A stretch of 64,000 bases of DNA from Streptococcus ovuberis (lineage in GTDB: Bacteria; Bacillota; Bacilli; Lactobacillales; Streptococcaceae), in NCBI RefSeq assembly GCF_012396585.1, contig NZ_JAAXPR010000010.1:1-64000 (forward strand), read 5' to 3'. Positions 28,732 through 38,105 of this stretch are shown piece after piece. The notes beneath the pieces are model-generated. The model ran no database searches. It saw only the letters and a list, made by a program, of their open reading frames with translations, and was not told where the DNA came from. Position numbers and translations under genes: made by a program. How positions within the stretch are numbered: position 1 is the first letter of the stretch; each line of letters starts with the position of its first letter.

Positions 28732-29436
28732 TTGAGATTAGATAAATTTATCGTAGCAGTAGGAGCAGGATCACGTAGTCAGGCCAAGACTATGGTCAAA
28801 GCTAAACGCTTAACAGTGAATGGTCAAGTTGCTAAAAAATCAGACCTGGCTGTCAATGAGCAAGAAGATCAGATTTGTCTTGATGGCGAGGTGCTAGTTT
28901 ACAGTGAATTTGACTACCTGATGCTCAACAAGCCTGCTGGTGTGATTTCGGCCACAGAAGACCCTCAAGAGCGGACTGTTTTAGATCTTCTCCCTGCTCG
29001 CTATCATCGGGTAGCTCCTGTTGGACGTTTGGATAAGGATACGGTGGGGCTTTTGCTGTTGACTAACGATGGTCACTTAAATCATAACCTGCTTTCTCCT
29101 AAAAAGCATGTTGACAAATGTTACGAGGTTACTTTAGCTGCCCCTTGTCAGCCAGATTATAAAGAAAAAATGCAAGCGGGTGTTGTTTTGGAAGATGGCT
29201 ATGTCTGCTTACCGGCGCGGATTGATTGGCAAGACGACATCCCCCATATTGCCTATCTTACCATCCAGGAAGGCAAATTTCATCAAGTCAAGCGTATGTT
29301 TGCTGCACTAGGTAATCAGGTAACCCACCTTAAACGCATAAGGATGGGCAGTCTCGTCTTAGATGAGCATCTTGCGGCCGGAGAATTTCGCCAGCTGACC
29401 GAGGAAGAAGTCCGACAATTAAAAGGAAAAAGATGA
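28732..29436 (+). CDS. RsuA/RluB-family pseudouridine synthase (second copy)
   Basis: A 234-residue rRNA pseudouridine synthase paralogous to the one at 15742. The N-terminal S4 domain (MRLDKFIVAVGAGSRSQAK) is followed by YLMLNKPAGVISATEDP and the catalytic Asp motif PVGRLDKDTVGLLLLTNDG, then IQEGKFHQVKRMF. It begins with TTG after GAAAGGAAAGCAG; no ATG is near enough to replace it. It probably shares a transcript with nth. Which paralogue modifies 16S U516 cannot be told from sequence alone. Confidence 0.88.
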   Translation: MRLDKFIVAVGAGSRSQAKTMVKAKRLTVNGQVAKKSDLAVNEQEDQICLDGEVLVYSEFDYLMLNKPAGVISATEDPQERTVLDLLPARYHRVAPVGRLDKDTVGLLLLTNDGHLNHNLLSPKKHVDKCYEVTLAAPCQPDYKEKMQAGVVLEDGYVCLPARIDWQDDIPHIAYLTIQEGKFHQVKRMFAALGNQVTHLKRIRMGSLVLDEHLAAGEFRQLTEEEVRQLKGKR

Positions 29437-29460
29437 GACTGGGATAAACGTCCTAGTTTC
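29435..29460 (+). terminator. hairpin at the end of the pseudouridine synthase gene
   Basis: GAGACTGGGA (29435-29444) pairs with TCCTAGTTTC (29451-29460) using two G-T pairs. It overlaps the stop codon. The T-run is weak (TTCATTTT). Confidence 0.55.
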
Positions 29461-29808
29461 TTCATTTTATTATCGTAAGGAAGTAAAACACAGCGATTGA
29501 GTAAGGCTCTAATACATGTGTTTCAGCGTCTTTTAGAGTCAACCTCAACTAGGTTGGAATCCAAAATCGGTCATTCGTCAGAATTCAATTCTAGGGACAT
29601 ACGCTATTTGTCTCGCACCTTCGGAGTGAGACGGATTAAAACTGTATAATCGAAATAAAGTTCGATTTTTACGAACTTTATTTCTTTTTTAAAACCATTT
29701 TCTGTTATTTTGCCGATTATTGCGGTAAAATAAATCATGGAAGCGCCCAAGAAGCGTAGCGATGCATTTGCATAGGTAGGTCATTTTCTTAAAATTGAGG
29801 TGGAAACC
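29461..29808 (+). other. 348-bp guaC leader/spacer with a strong stem-loop
   Basis: No gene is seen. A GTCTCGCACC...GGAGTGAGAC hairpin lies near 29610-29632 and TATAAT at 29645-29650. A perfect 13-bp stem follows, GAAATAAAGTTCG (29652-29664) with CGAACTTTATTTC (29672-29684), then TTTTTT (29685-29690). The stem is a classical terminator lying directly downstream of a good -10 box and 119 bp before guaC. I could not match the region to the purine riboswitch consensus. Confidence 0.6.
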
Positions 29809-30789
29809 ATGTTTGATATGCCTGTTTTCGATTACGAAGATATCCAATTGATCCCTAATAAGTGTATTGTCAAGAGTCGTTCTGAAGCTGATACGCGCAT
29901 TACCTTTGGTGGACATCGTTTTAAACTTCCTGTTGTTCCAGCCAATATGCAAACCATTATTGATGAGAACCTGGCGGAGCATTTGGCTTCTGAAGGTTAC
30001 TTTTACATCATGCACCGCTTTGAGGAAGACAAACGCAAACCTTTCATTGCTAAAATGCACCAAAAAGGTCTCATTGCTTCTATTTCAGTTGGAGTTAAAG
30101 AGTATGAATATGATTTTGTGCGCTCCTTAAAAGACGATGCACCTGAATTTATCACCATTGATATCGCGCATGGTCACTCAGATTCTGTGATTAACATGAT
30201 TAAGCACATCAAGGCGGAATTGCCTAATACCTTTGTGATTGCAGGAAATGTTGGGACGCCGGAAGCGGTTCGCGAATTGGAAAATGCAGGGGCGGATGCA
30301 ACGAAGGTCGGAATTGGACCAGGAAAAGTTTGTATCACCAAGGTCAAGACTGGTTTTGGGACTGGTGGTTGGCAATTGGCTGCCCTACGCTGGTGTGCCA
30401 AGGCTGCCCGTAAGCCAATTATTGCAGACGGTGGCATTCGGACACACGGTGATATTGCGAAGTCTATTCGTTTTGGAGCGAGCATGGTCATGATCGGCTC
30501 ACTGTTTGCAAGTCACAATGAGAGCCCAGGAGAAACGATCGAAGTTGATGGTAAGGAATTCAAAGAATACTACGGCTCAGCTTCCCAATTCCAAAAGGGC
30601 GAGTACAAAAACGTCGAAGGGAAGAAAATCCTACTGCCAACCAAAGGTAGCATCTTTAACACTTTGATTGAAATGGAACAAGATCTCCAATCTTCCATTT
30701 CCTATGCTGGCGGCAAGGACTTAGAAAGCTTGACCAAGGTCAACTATGTTATCGTTAAAAATTCTATCTGGAACGGGGATAGTTTATAA
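29809..30789 (+). CDS. guaC: GMP reductase
   Basis: Reductively deaminates GMP to IMP, rebalancing purine pools, which suits the purine salvage genes elsewhere in the window. The 326-residue TIM barrel has the catalytic Cys in [17 protein letters not shown] and the phosphate-binding [20 protein letters not shown]. Start set at ATG 29809 with GAGGTGGAA upstream; an in-frame GTG at 29800 overlaps that site and is rejected. Confidence 0.95.
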   Translation: MFDMPVFDYEDIQLIPNKCIVKSRSEADTRITFGGHRFKLPVVPANMQTIIDENLAEHLASEGYFYIMHRFEEDKRKPFIAKMHQKGLIASISVGVKEYEYDFVRSLKDDAPEFITIDIAHGHSDSVINMIKHIKAELPNTFVIAGNVGTPEAVRELENAGADATKVGIGPGKVCITKVKTGFGTGGWQLAALRWCAKAARKPIIADGGIRTHGDIAKSIRFGASMVMIGSLFASHNESPGETIEVDGKEFKEYYGSASQFQKGEYKNVEGKKILLPTKGSIFNTLIEMEQDLQSSISYAGGKDLESLTKVNYVIVKNSIWNGDSL

Positions 30790-30869
30790 GGATAAAGTCA
30801 CGCAAGTCGTGGCTTTTTATAATGTCTTTTTTTGAATCAATTGCTAAACACTTAATTTGGAGGTTGAAA

Positions 30870-31397
30870 ATGGTCAGAAGTGCTATTTTTCAAATGGCTA
30901 TTTTAATTGCTAAGATAGGTCAATGGTTCTTGACTTTCCTGGCAGGAGGAATCTGCCTAGGCTTGTTAGTGGCGATATTCAGAGGAGATTTAATAGAGGC
31001 CTCGTTAACACAGGGTTATCCAGGAAACTTTCAATCAGTCTCGAACTTTCTAGTCATTTTGGTATTATTACTTGCCATAGTCATCGTCTCATTGATGATT
31101 TATGTGGCGATTTGTACACAGTCACTTTTAAGAGAAATGAGAGATGATAGAATCTTTATCTTAAAAAATATTCACTTACTTTATAGAATTTTATTTTGCC
31201 TCATCGCGATTACTTTATTACAGATGATTGCCAAGGTGGGATTTTCGGTGATAGAGATCAATAATGTGAGCCAGTTATCCGATTTTACCTTTCAAGATTA
31301 TTGGTTTCACCTCATTCTAATCGGAATTTCTTGTCTGGGAATCTTAGTTTTAAAAAGAGGCTATCAGGTTGAAACAGACTATAATGAGATCATCTAA
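30870..31397 (+). CDS. DUF2975 membrane protein
   Basis: A 175-residue protein with four hydrophobic helices (about 10-40, 65-95, 115-140, 150-170), typical of DUF2975. The gene is followed two bases later by a small XRE regulator, the usual partner of this family. Function of the pair is not established; a membrane-linked regulatory role is inferred. Start set at 30870 because GGAGG (30859-30863) precedes it; an in-frame start at 30822 is unsupported. Confidence 0.8.
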   Translation: MVRSAIFQMAILIAKIGQWFLTFLAGGICLGLLVAIFRGDLIEASLTQGYPGNFQSVSNFLVILVLLLAIVIVSLMIYVAICTQSLLREMRDDRIFILKNIHLLYRILFCLIAITLLQMIAKVGFSVIEINNVSQLSDFTFQDYWFHLILIGISCLGILVLKRGYQVETDYNEII

Positions 31398-31399
31398 CA

Positions 31400-31615
31400 A
31401 TGGAAACGATTAAAATCAATTTAGATAAAATCTTAAAGGATCGTCAAGTTACTTCTAAAGAATTAGCGGAAAAAATTGGAATTACAGAAGCTAATTTATC
31501 AATCTTAAAGACTGGAAAGGCTAAAGGGATTCGATTTAACACCCTGATAAATATCTGTCGTGTTTTAAAATGTCAACCGGGAGATATTCTGGAATATGTC
31601 ATTAATGACAATTAA
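31400..31615 (+). CDS. Small XRE-family HTH regulator (YozG-like)
   Basis: A 71-residue helix-turn-helix protein (about 8-60; VTSKELAEKIGITEANLSI, then LINICRVLKCQPGDILEY) of the type paired with DUF2975. Its start is two bases after the membrane-protein stop, so the pair is translationally coupled. The target genes are unknown. Confidence 0.88.
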   Translation: METIKINLDKILKDRQVTSKELAEKIGITEANLSILKTGKAKGIRFNTLINICRVLKCQPGDILEYVINDN

Positions 31616-31665
31616 AGGTCTCTTAATGAGATCCGGTTATATCACTAATAAAAAGGAGAAATTTC

Positions 31666-32109
31666 ATGCGTTATTTGTCTAAGATTAGTATAGTAGTTGT
31701 GGGTATTTATCTTCTGAGTGCTTGTACTTATACCAGTGTTGATAAGGAAGTAATGCAACAAGTTAAAAACGAAGTCGCTAAAGAATTATCACCTCTTGAA
31801 CAGAGTATAGAAGATAAGGTTTTGTATGTACCTAATCAAGAACAATATACACTCACTGATGAATTTAGTGGAACAATCTATCTCATGGCTTCTCGTAAAC
31901 AAATCGAAAAAGGAGCTGATCAAGAGCTGTTTGAATTGAATCACGAAGAAATGACTCCTATTGATATGGGAAGTGACGATGATTTTAATATCCGATATGA
32001 TGACAAAACATGGTTTTCTATTCAGAAGATAGCTGTCGACAATCTGAAAGATTTTACGATGAATACTAGGAGGGCAGATTCGTACCTTCTTGTATTTAGA
32101 GATAAATAG
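31666..32109 (+). CDS. Putative lipoprotein
   Basis: A 147-residue protein with a lipoprotein signal peptide (MRYLSKISIVVVGIYLLSAC) and lipobox LLSAC, so Cys20 would be lipidated after cleavage. The mature part is acidic with no recognised domain. It follows DUF2975/XRE by 50 bp with AAGGAGAAAT before its ATG and may belong to that operon. Confidence 0.75.
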   Translation: MRYLSKISIVVVGIYLLSACTYTSVDKEVMQQVKNEVAKELSPLEQSIEDKVLYVPNQEQYTLTDEFSGTIYLMASRKQIEKGADQELFELNHEEMTPIDMGSDDDFNIRYDDKTWFSIQKIAVDNLKDFTMNTRRADSYLLVFRDK

Positions 32110-32142
32110 TTGACTGCAGCGGGGGCGCTTATAAAAGTATTT

Positions 32143-32167
32143 GAGGAGGAGTATTCTCCTCTTTTTT
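32143..32167 (+). terminator. Terminator before topA
   Basis: GAGGAG (32143-32148) and CTCCTC (32156-32161) are followed by TTTTTT. Confidence 0.75.
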
Positions 32168-32238
32168 CATCTCACTAATTCAAATAAGTTGCAGAGCTGC
32201 TTTTGACGGGTATTTAGAAAAGACATAGCAGAAAATTC

Positions 32239-32267
32239 TTGACAGGGTATCAAAAATAGTTTAATAT
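32239..32267 (+). promoter_or_regulatory. topA promoter
   Basis: A perfect TTGACA (32239-32244), a 17-bp spacer and TAATAT (32262-32267). Confidence 0.75.
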
Positions 32268-32348
32268 CTATTGGAGTTTAATATGAAATGGAAGCAAGAA
32301 TGAACGAGATTACTGGCCATTCTCAGTTTCCTCACAAAGGATGATATT

Positions 32349-34463
32349 TTGACAACTGCAACAAAAACGAAACCAACGAAGAAAAAAGCCACTAAGACTA
32401 CTAAGAAAAACTTGGTCATTGTGGAATCGCCAGCCAAGGCTAAAACGATTGAAAAGTACTTGGGACGCAACTACAAGGTTGTGGCTTCTGTCGGGCATAT
32501 CCGTGATTTGAAAAAGTCCTCTATGTCCATTGATTTTGCCAATAACTATGAGCCGGAGTACATCAATATTCGTGGCAAAGGTCCCTTAATCAATGACCTG
32601 AAAAAAGAAGCTAAAAAAGCACATAAAGTTTATTTAGCAAGTGACCCGGACCGCGAAGGAGAAGCTATTTCTTGGCATTTGGCACATATTCTTAATTTGG
32701 ATGCTGAGGACAAAAACCGTGTCGTTTTCAACGAAATCACTAAAGATGCAGTCAAAAATGCCTTTAAGGAACCTCGGACAATTGATCAGGATTTAGTAGA
32801 TGCTCAGCAGGCACGTCGTGTCCTTGACCGCATTGTGGGCTATTCCATCTCACCGATTCTCTGGAAAAAGGTGAAAAAGGGGCTTTCAGCTGGGCGTGTT
32901 CAATCGGTTGCGCTCAAATTAATTATTGACCGGGAGAATGAAATCAAGGCCTTCAAACCGGAAGAATACTGGACGATTGATGGCACTTTTAAAAAAGGCA
33001 GTAAAACTTTCCAGGCGGCCTTTTATGGTCTTGATGGTAAAAAGCTAAAGCTGGAGAACAACGACCAAGTCAAGGACGTTTTAGCCCGTATCACGGGTGA
33101 TGATTTCACGGTCGATCAAGTTGAGAAGAAGGAGCGTCGCCGAAATGCGCCGTTGCCTTATACCACTTCAACCCTTCAGATGGATGCGGCTAACAAGATT
33201 AATTTTAGAACTCGTAAGACCATGATGGTTGCTCAGCAACTCTACGAAGGCATCAATCTAGGAAATGGTAGTCAAGGTCTTATCACATACATGCGTACGG
33301 ATTCTACTCGTATTAGTCCAGTGGCTCAAGGTGAAGCAGCCAATTTCATCATCGAGCGTTTTGGTAGCTCTTATGCTAAACATGGAAGTCGTGTTAAAAA
33401 TGCTGGTGGTGCTCAGGATGCCCACGAGGCTATCCGTCCGTCCAATGTTTTTCAGACACCAGAGAGCATTGCAAAGTATCTTGACAAGGACCAGCTCAAA
33501 CTCTATACCTTGATCTGGAATCGTTTTGTAGCTAGTCAGATGACCGCTGCAATTTTCGATACCATGAAGGTCAATCTTTCTCAAAACGGTGTCACCTTTA
33601 CAGCTAACGGGAGTCAGGTTAAATTTAACGGCTATCTGGCTGTCTACAATGACACAGATAAGGATAAGATGCTGCCAGAGATGGGAGTTGGAGATGTTGT
33701 CAAACGTACCAGCACTAAGCCAGAACAACACTTTACTCAGCCACCAGCACGCTACTCCGAAGCAACCTTGATTAAAGCTTTGGAAGAAAATGGTGTCGGC
33801 AGGCCATCAACCTATGCGCCGACTCTTGAGACCATTCAGCGACGCTACTATGTCAAATTAGCTTCAAAACGCTTTGAACCCACTGAACTTGGTGAAATTG
33901 TCAATCAACTGATCGTAGAATTCTTTCCAGATATTGTTAACATCACTTTTACAGCAGATATGGAAAACAAGCTAGATGCTGTGGAAGTTGGTCAGGCTCA
34001 GTGGCAGAAGGTGATTGATGATTTTTACAAACCTTTTGAGAAGGATGTGGCCAAAGCTGAAGCGGAAATGGAAAAAATCCAAATCAAAGACGAGCCTGCC
34101 GGTTTTGATTGTGATCAGTGTGGCCATCCCATGGTCATCAAGCTTGGTCGGTTTGGCAAGTTTTATGCCTGCAGCAATTTTCCTGATTGCCGCAACACCA
34201 AGCAAATCACCAAAGAGATTGGTGTGGTCTGCCCAACCTGCAATCAGGGGCAAATCATTGAACGTAAGAGCAAACGAAATCGCATCTTCTATGGTTGCAA
34301 CCGTTACCCGGATTGTGAGTTTACATCATGGGATAAGCCTGTTGGCCGTAGCTGTCCTAAATCAGGCCATTTCCTAGTCGAAAAGGCCATTCGTGGGGGA
34401 GGCAAACAAGTCATTTGTTCGAATACAGATTGCGATTATAAAGAGACTCAAAGTAAGGCTTAA
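32349..34463 (+). CDS. topA: DNA topoisomerase I
   Basis: Relaxes negative supercoils. The 704-residue type IA enzyme has a lysine-rich N-terminal tail and the TOPRIM domain ([18 protein letters not shown], then [14 protein letters not shown]). The active-site Tyr lies in [14 protein letters not shown]. Three C-terminal zinc-ribbon repeats follow: [11 protein letters not shown]...[15 protein letters not shown]...CNRYPDC and a degenerate CPKSGHF...CSNTDCDY. The start is TTG at 32349 after AAAGGA, with no alternative ATG nearby. In many streptococci dprA precedes topA; it is not present here. Confidence 0.95.
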   Translation: MTTATKTKPTKKKATKTTKKNLVIVESPAKAKTIEKYLGRNYKVVASVGHIRDLKKSSMSIDFANNYEPEYINIRGKGPLINDLKKEAKKAHKVYLASDPDREGEAISWHLAHILNLDAEDKNRVVFNEITKDAVKNAFKEPRTIDQDLVDAQQARRVLDRIVGYSISPILWKKVKKGLSAGRVQSVALKLIIDRENEIKAFKPEEYWTIDGTFKKGSKTFQAAFYGLDGKKLKLENNDQVKDVLARITGDDFTVDQVEKKERRRNAPLPYTTSTLQMDAANKINFRTRKTMMVAQQLYEGINLGNGSQGLITYMRTDSTRISPVAQGEAANFIIERFGSSYAKHGSRVKNAGGAQDAHEAIRPSNVFQTPESIAKYLDKDQLKLYTLIWNRFVASQMTAAIFDTMKVNLSQNGVTFTANGSQVKFNGYLAVYNDTDKDKMLPEMGVGDVVKRTSTKPEQHFTQPPARYSEATLIKALEENGVGRPSTYAPTLETIQRRYYVKLASKRFEPTELGEIVNQLIVEFFPDIVNITFTADMENKLDAVEVGQAQWQKVIDDFYKPFEKDVAKAEAEMEKIQIKDEPAGFDCDQCGHPMVIKLGRFGKFYACSNFPDCRNTKQITKEIGVVCPTCNQGQIIERKSKRNRIFYGCNRYPDCEFTSWDKPVGRSCPKSGHFLVEKAIRGGGKQVICSNTDCDYKETQSKA

Positions 34464-34522
34464 CTCAGCATAAGTCTGCCTCTGTAAGATTAGGGGTGTC
34501 CAGAGTATTTGAACAGTTATTC

Positions 34523-34551
34523 GAGGCAAACTCTATCGGGTTTGTCTCTTT
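34523..34551 (+). terminator. Terminator after topA
   Basis: GAGGCAAAC (34523-34531) and GTTTGTCTC (34540-34548) form a 9-bp stem with one G-T pair and a short T-run. Confidence 0.6.
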
Positions 34552-34664
34552 CTATCTCGAAGGCACAGCAGTTCTCTATTGATTGCTAAATCTATAGAGA
34601 ATCAAGCAAACACTTCTGTTCAAAAGGGACTAGGCAATGCTTACTAGCCAAAGGAGGGTTTAAC

Positions 34665-34723
34665 GGACATTTTTAAAAATTTCCATTATAATAGACATTT
34701 TCCAAAATGTCTGTTATAATGGA
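34665..34723 (+). promoter_or_regulatory. palindromic promoter/operator of satD
   Basis: A 42-bp near-perfect palindrome covers 34682-34723: TCCATTATAATAGACATTTT, a CC centre and the complementary arm, 19 of 20 positions pairing. Each arm contains a TATAAT (34687-34692 and 34715-34720). A second, 20-bp palindrome (GGACATTTTT/AAAAATTTCC, 34665-34684) overlaps its left edge. It ends 18 bp before the satD start codon. This is a strong regulator-binding candidate. The remaining spacer (34552-34664) shows only a TTCTCTAT/ATAGAGAA hairpin. Confidence 0.7.
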
Positions 34724-34741
34724 CAGTAAAAGGAGGGGCAA

Positions 34742-35404
34742 ATGGTTTATCTAGCCTTAATCGGTGATTTTATTGCTTCTAAGGACATTCTTGACCGTTC
34801 TCTTGTCCAACAAAAGTTGGAGACTTGTCTTCATAGCTTGAATCATCAGTATCAAGACGTCTTGGTTTCCAAATTAACCATTACTTTGGGAGATGAGTTT
34901 CAGGGATTATTTCAGTTAGATGCTCCCATTTTTAAGCTGGTTGATGAGTTGGTTCTCGCGATGAAACCATACAAAATACGGTTTGGACTTGGAGCGGGAG
35001 AAATTTTAACACCTATTGATCCAGAACAAAGTATTGGAGCAGATGGGCCGGCTTATTGGAGGGCTCGCCAGGCAATAGAGACTGTTCATAAAAAAAATGA
35101 CTATGGCAATACCCAAATCGCACTAATTCTGGAAAATCCTCAGCTGTCCCAACAGGCTAACGCCTTATTAGCAGCTTCGGAGCACATAAAGAGCAGTTGG
35201 CGACCAAGTCAAGAAGAGGTTTTTGAGGCCCTGATTGAGCTGGGAATCTATCAAGAACAATTTGAACAGTATAGGGTTGCTGATTATTTGAAATTAAATG
35301 AAAGCGCCTTTACGAAACGTCTCAAAAGCAGTGGCGCTAAAATTTATTTTAGATGCCGAAATGCAGTGCAGGAACTCATTGCGCGTAGTCAGGAGGGCAA
35401 TTAA
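34742..35404 (+). CDS. satD: SatD family protein
   Basis: A 220-residue protein of the SatD family, named from the Streptococcus mutans secretion and acid tolerance locus. The N-terminal ~150 residues (YLALIGDFIASKDILDR, LTITLGDEFQGLFQL) form an alpha/beta domain. The last ~55 residues (YRVADYLKLNESAFTKRLKSS) look like a helix-turn-helix, so DNA binding is plausible. AAAGGAGGGG precedes the ATG, and an unusual palindromic promoter lies directly upstream. The stop shares a base with the next gene. The molecular function is not known. Confidence 0.82.
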   Translation: MVYLALIGDFIASKDILDRSLVQQKLETCLHSLNHQYQDVLVSKLTITLGDEFQGLFQLDAPIFKLVDELVLAMKPYKIRFGLGAGEILTPIDPEQSIGADGPAYWRARQAIETVHKKNDYGNTQIALILENPQLSQQANALLAASEHIKSSWRPSQEEVFEALIELGIYQEQFEQYRVADYLKLNESAFTKRLKSSGAKIYFRCRNAVQELIARSQEGN

Positions 35405-36159
35405 TGTCTGCTTTCAGTCTGTCACACTTTTTGGTGGTCAATCCTTTTATTGCTCTCTTTATTATCTGCCATGTGCTGTCCGATTTCCATTTCCAGTCCC
35501 AGAAACTGGCAGAACTTAACGAAAAGAATAAGTTCTATCTACTAGGCCATCTCTGTCAGGTGGCTTGGCCCTTAATTCTTTTGGGCCTCTATCAACCGGT
35601 GGCCTGGCCTGAAGTTATATGGATTATCTGTAGCCATGCCTTCCTTGATGGTCTTGAACCATTTGTAAAAGGCTATTTTTCGGAACGCCTGTACTTTACT
35701 ATGGATCAATTTATCCATCTGGCTATTTCGGTGAGTCTGGCTCTCAGTTTATCTGAGGCTGGTGCTAAGTTAGCGATGACTTTAGGAGAATGGGCAAAAC
35801 TGCCAAGTATTGTGCTCTTTTTCCTCTTAGTGACAAAACCAGCCAATCTTGTTTTTAGGATTTGTTTTGCAAAATATCAGCCAGTCAAATCTATCTTAAA
35901 TGACAATCAAGTTTTTCAAAAACAGGAAGAGCAACAGACAATTACTGGAGCAGGAGCGACCATTGGAACCTTGGAACGGTTGGTGATGGGTGTTTGTATT
36001 CTCTTTGGCCAGTTCGCCTCCATCGGTCTTGTCTTCACAGCCAAATCTATCGCCCGCTACAACAAAATTTCAGAAAATCCAGCCTTTGCGGAATACTATT
36101 TGATCGGCTCTTTATTTAGCATTCTAACGGTTATGGTAGCTGCATGGATTTGTTTATGA
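35404..36159 (+). CDS. DUF3307 membrane protein
   Basis: A 251-residue protein with about six hydrophobic segments, beginning LFIICHVLSDFHFQSQKLAE and continuing with HAFLDGLEPFVKGYF, the DUF3307 pattern with conserved His/Asp residues. It is coupled to satD by a TAATG overlap. Pairing of a soluble SatD protein with a DUF3307 membrane partner suggests they act together, but the process is unknown. Confidence 0.8.
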   Translation: MSAFSLSHFLVVNPFIALFIICHVLSDFHFQSQKLAELNEKNKFYLLGHLCQVAWPLILLGLYQPVAWPEVIWIICSHAFLDGLEPFVKGYFSERLYFTMDQFIHLAISVSLALSLSEAGAKLAMTLGEWAKLPSIVLFFLLVTKPANLVFRICFAKYQPVKSILNDNQVFQKQEEQQTITGAGATIGTLERLVMGVCILFGQFASIGLVFTAKSIARYNKISENPAFAEYYLIGSLFSILTVMVAAWICL

Positions 36160-36179
36160 TAAAATAGTCAAATGGTAGC

Positions 36180-36206
36180 AAAAATCAGACACATGTCTGA
36201 TTTTTT
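36180..36206 (+). terminator. Terminator of the satD pair
   Basis: AAAAATCAGAC (36180-36190), ACAT and GTCTGATTTTTT (36195-36206) form a compact stem with T-run. TAGAAT (36209-36214) just after could be the -10 box of the next gene. Confidence 0.85.
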
Positions 36207-36244
36207 GTTAGAATGAAATGAGAATAAATATAAGGAGTTTAGAA

Positions 36245-37561
36245 ATGGCACATTATGATTTATTGGTTATTGGTTTTGGTAAGGCGGGTAAAACCTTGGC
36301 TGGCAAACTGGCGACAGCCGGTAAGAAGGTCGCACTCATTGAACAGGATGCTAGCATGTATGGAGGTACCTGTATTAACATCGGCTGTATCCCGACCAAG
36401 ACTCTGATCGTTGCTGCTGAGAACAACTGGGACTTTGCTACAGCTATGGCACAAAAGGAGACAGTCGTTACCCGCTTGCGTGGTAAGAATCAGGCTGTCT
36501 TGACGGGCACAGGAGTAGACCTCTACAATGCCCGGGCTCGTTTTGTGGCAGATAAGGTGGTTGAGGTGAGTGCTGGCGAGGATAAACAGGAGTTGACTGC
36601 TGATAACATTGTCATCAACACAGGCGCTGTTTCCAATGTCCTACCAATCCCAGGTCTTTTGGAAACAGCGGGTGTTTACGACAGTACAGGCATCCAAAAT
36701 TTGTCTGAACGTCCAGCTCGTCTTGGGATCATAGGTGGGGGAAATATAGGCTTGGAATTTGCGAGTCTTTATGCCAAACTAGGTAGCCAAGTAACAGTCT
36801 TTGAGGCAGCGCCAGCTTTACTTGGTCGTGATGAGCCAGAGGTAGCCAAGTTAGCTCAGACCTACCTGGAAGAAGATGGGGTGAGCTTCCACCTAGGCTC
36901 AGCTATTTCCGCCGTGAAAAATAGCGGAGCTGATGTAGTGGTGACAGCTGATGATCAAGATCACCATTTTGATGCGGTGCTCTATGCTACTGGCCGCAAG
37001 CCTGCGACAGAAGGGTTGGGACTGGAAACCACTAGTATCCAATTGACCGACCGTGGCGCTATCCAAGTGGATGATTACTGTGAGACAAGCGTTCCTGGTG
37101 TTTATGCCGTGGGTGACGTTAATGGTGGCCTCCAATTCACGTATACTTCTCTAGACGATTTTCGTGTGGTCTTTGGGAAATTAACAGGCGCCTACGATTA
37201 CAAGAGAACTGACCGTGGCCAGGTGCCGTCAACTGTTTTTATCGAGCCAGCCCTTTCCCGAGTTGGTCTGACAGAAGCTCAAGCCCTCGCAGCAGGTTAC
37301 GATGTTCTCACCAACTCTTTGCTTGTTGCTAACATGCCACGTGCTCATGTCAACAACGATTTGCGCGGTCTTTACAAGGTGGTTATTGATAAACAGAGTC
37401 AGTTGATTTTGGGAGCGACCCTTTTTGGTGCTGGTTCACAGGAAATCATCAACTTGATCACTATGGCTATGGATAACAAAATTCCTTATACCTATCTTAA
37501 AAATCAAATTTTCACCCACCCAACTATGGCTGAAAACTTGAATGATGTTTTTAACATCTAA
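36245..37561 (+). CDS. Pyridine nucleotide-disulfide oxidoreductase (RclA/Har-like)
   Basis: A 438-residue FAD flavoprotein. FAD-binding is at DLLVIGFGKAGKTLAGKLA, the redox-active disulfide at GGTCINIGCIPTK, NAD(P)-binding at LGIIGGGNIGLEFASLYAKLG, the FAD pyrophosphate segment at GVYAVGDVNGG, and the dimerisation domain ends IFTHPTMAENLNDVF. It lacks partners of a dehydrogenase complex nearby, so it is not an E3 subunit. The CINIGC form and streptococcal context fit RclA/Har-type hypothiocyanous acid reductases; this is family inference. Start set at 36245 after TAAGGAG. Confidence 0.85.
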   Translation: MAHYDLLVIGFGKAGKTLAGKLATAGKKVALIEQDASMYGGTCINIGCIPTKTLIVAAENNWDFATAMAQKETVVTRLRGKNQAVLTGTGVDLYNARARFVADKVVEVSAGEDKQELTADNIVINTGAVSNVLPIPGLLETAGVYDSTGIQNLSERPARLGIIGGGNIGLEFASLYAKLGSQVTVFEAAPALLGRDEPEVAKLAQTYLEEDGVSFHLGSAISAVKNSGADVVVTADDQDHHFDAVLYATGRKPATEGLGLETTSIQLTDRGAIQVDDYCETSVPGVYAVGDVNGGLQFTYTSLDDFRVVFGKLTGAYDYKRTDRGQVPSTVFIEPALSRVGLTEAQALAAGYDVLTNSLLVANMPRAHVNNDLRGLYKVVIDKQSQLILGATLFGAGSQEIINLITMAMDNKIPYTYLKNQIFTHPTMAENLNDVFNI

Positions 37562-38105
37562 GCGCCTAGGAGCAGGAAAAAACGCTTAACGATACTATTT
37601 CTTCCTTAAAGTCTTATGTATGCTGCAACAGGCTATCCTAGATCGCTTTGCGATAGTCTTGAGATGCAAGTATGGGCAAGAGTCAGGGGATGATTGTCTG
37701 AGGAAGAAGCCAGGCAAACCATGTTTACCTCATTTGTCAGGATGTTTTTAAAACTGAAAAGTGGCGGAAATCGTTAATTCCCGCTGTGTTAAACAGGTTT
37801 TTCTACAATTGTTTTAGAGATCGGACTTGTGAACTTGTATCCCAAAAGTTGGACACAAAATCTAACGGTTTGGGGCAGTTCACTTGTTTTCCGGTCTCTT
37901 TTTAAGACTGGTTCTGTCCGTTTGTCTTCTATGGACAATAGTGCCATATCATCATTGTTTGCTACTCGGGACTAAGGGCAATGCGCATCAAAAGGGAGTC
38001 AAAGGACGTCATCTCTGACCTGACTCTAGCACCTCAAACTATTTTTATAACAGAATTTTTGGTAAAATAGACTAGACTGAAATAAGATTAGAAATGGAAA
38101 TTATC
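37562..38105 (+). other. 540-bp spacer with a long composite hairpin
   Basis: No intact gene. At 37816-37903 an imperfect long hairpin pairs GAGATCGGA...TGAACT with AGTTCA...CCGGTCTC, with an inner CCCAAA/TTTGGG stem and a final TTTTT, so it may end transcription. The inner segment (CCCAAAAGTTGGACACAAAA) resembles sequence near IS3-family ends. A TAAAAT (38063-38068) is a plausible trmFO -10 box. The rest is not recognised. Confidence 0.45.

Noticed and set aside
29461..29800. Purine riboswitch upstream of guaC
   Set aside because: The conserved junction and loop sequences of the purine aptamer could not be found.
33258..33731. 157-codon open frame on the - strand
   Set aside because: Antisense to the conserved core of topA.
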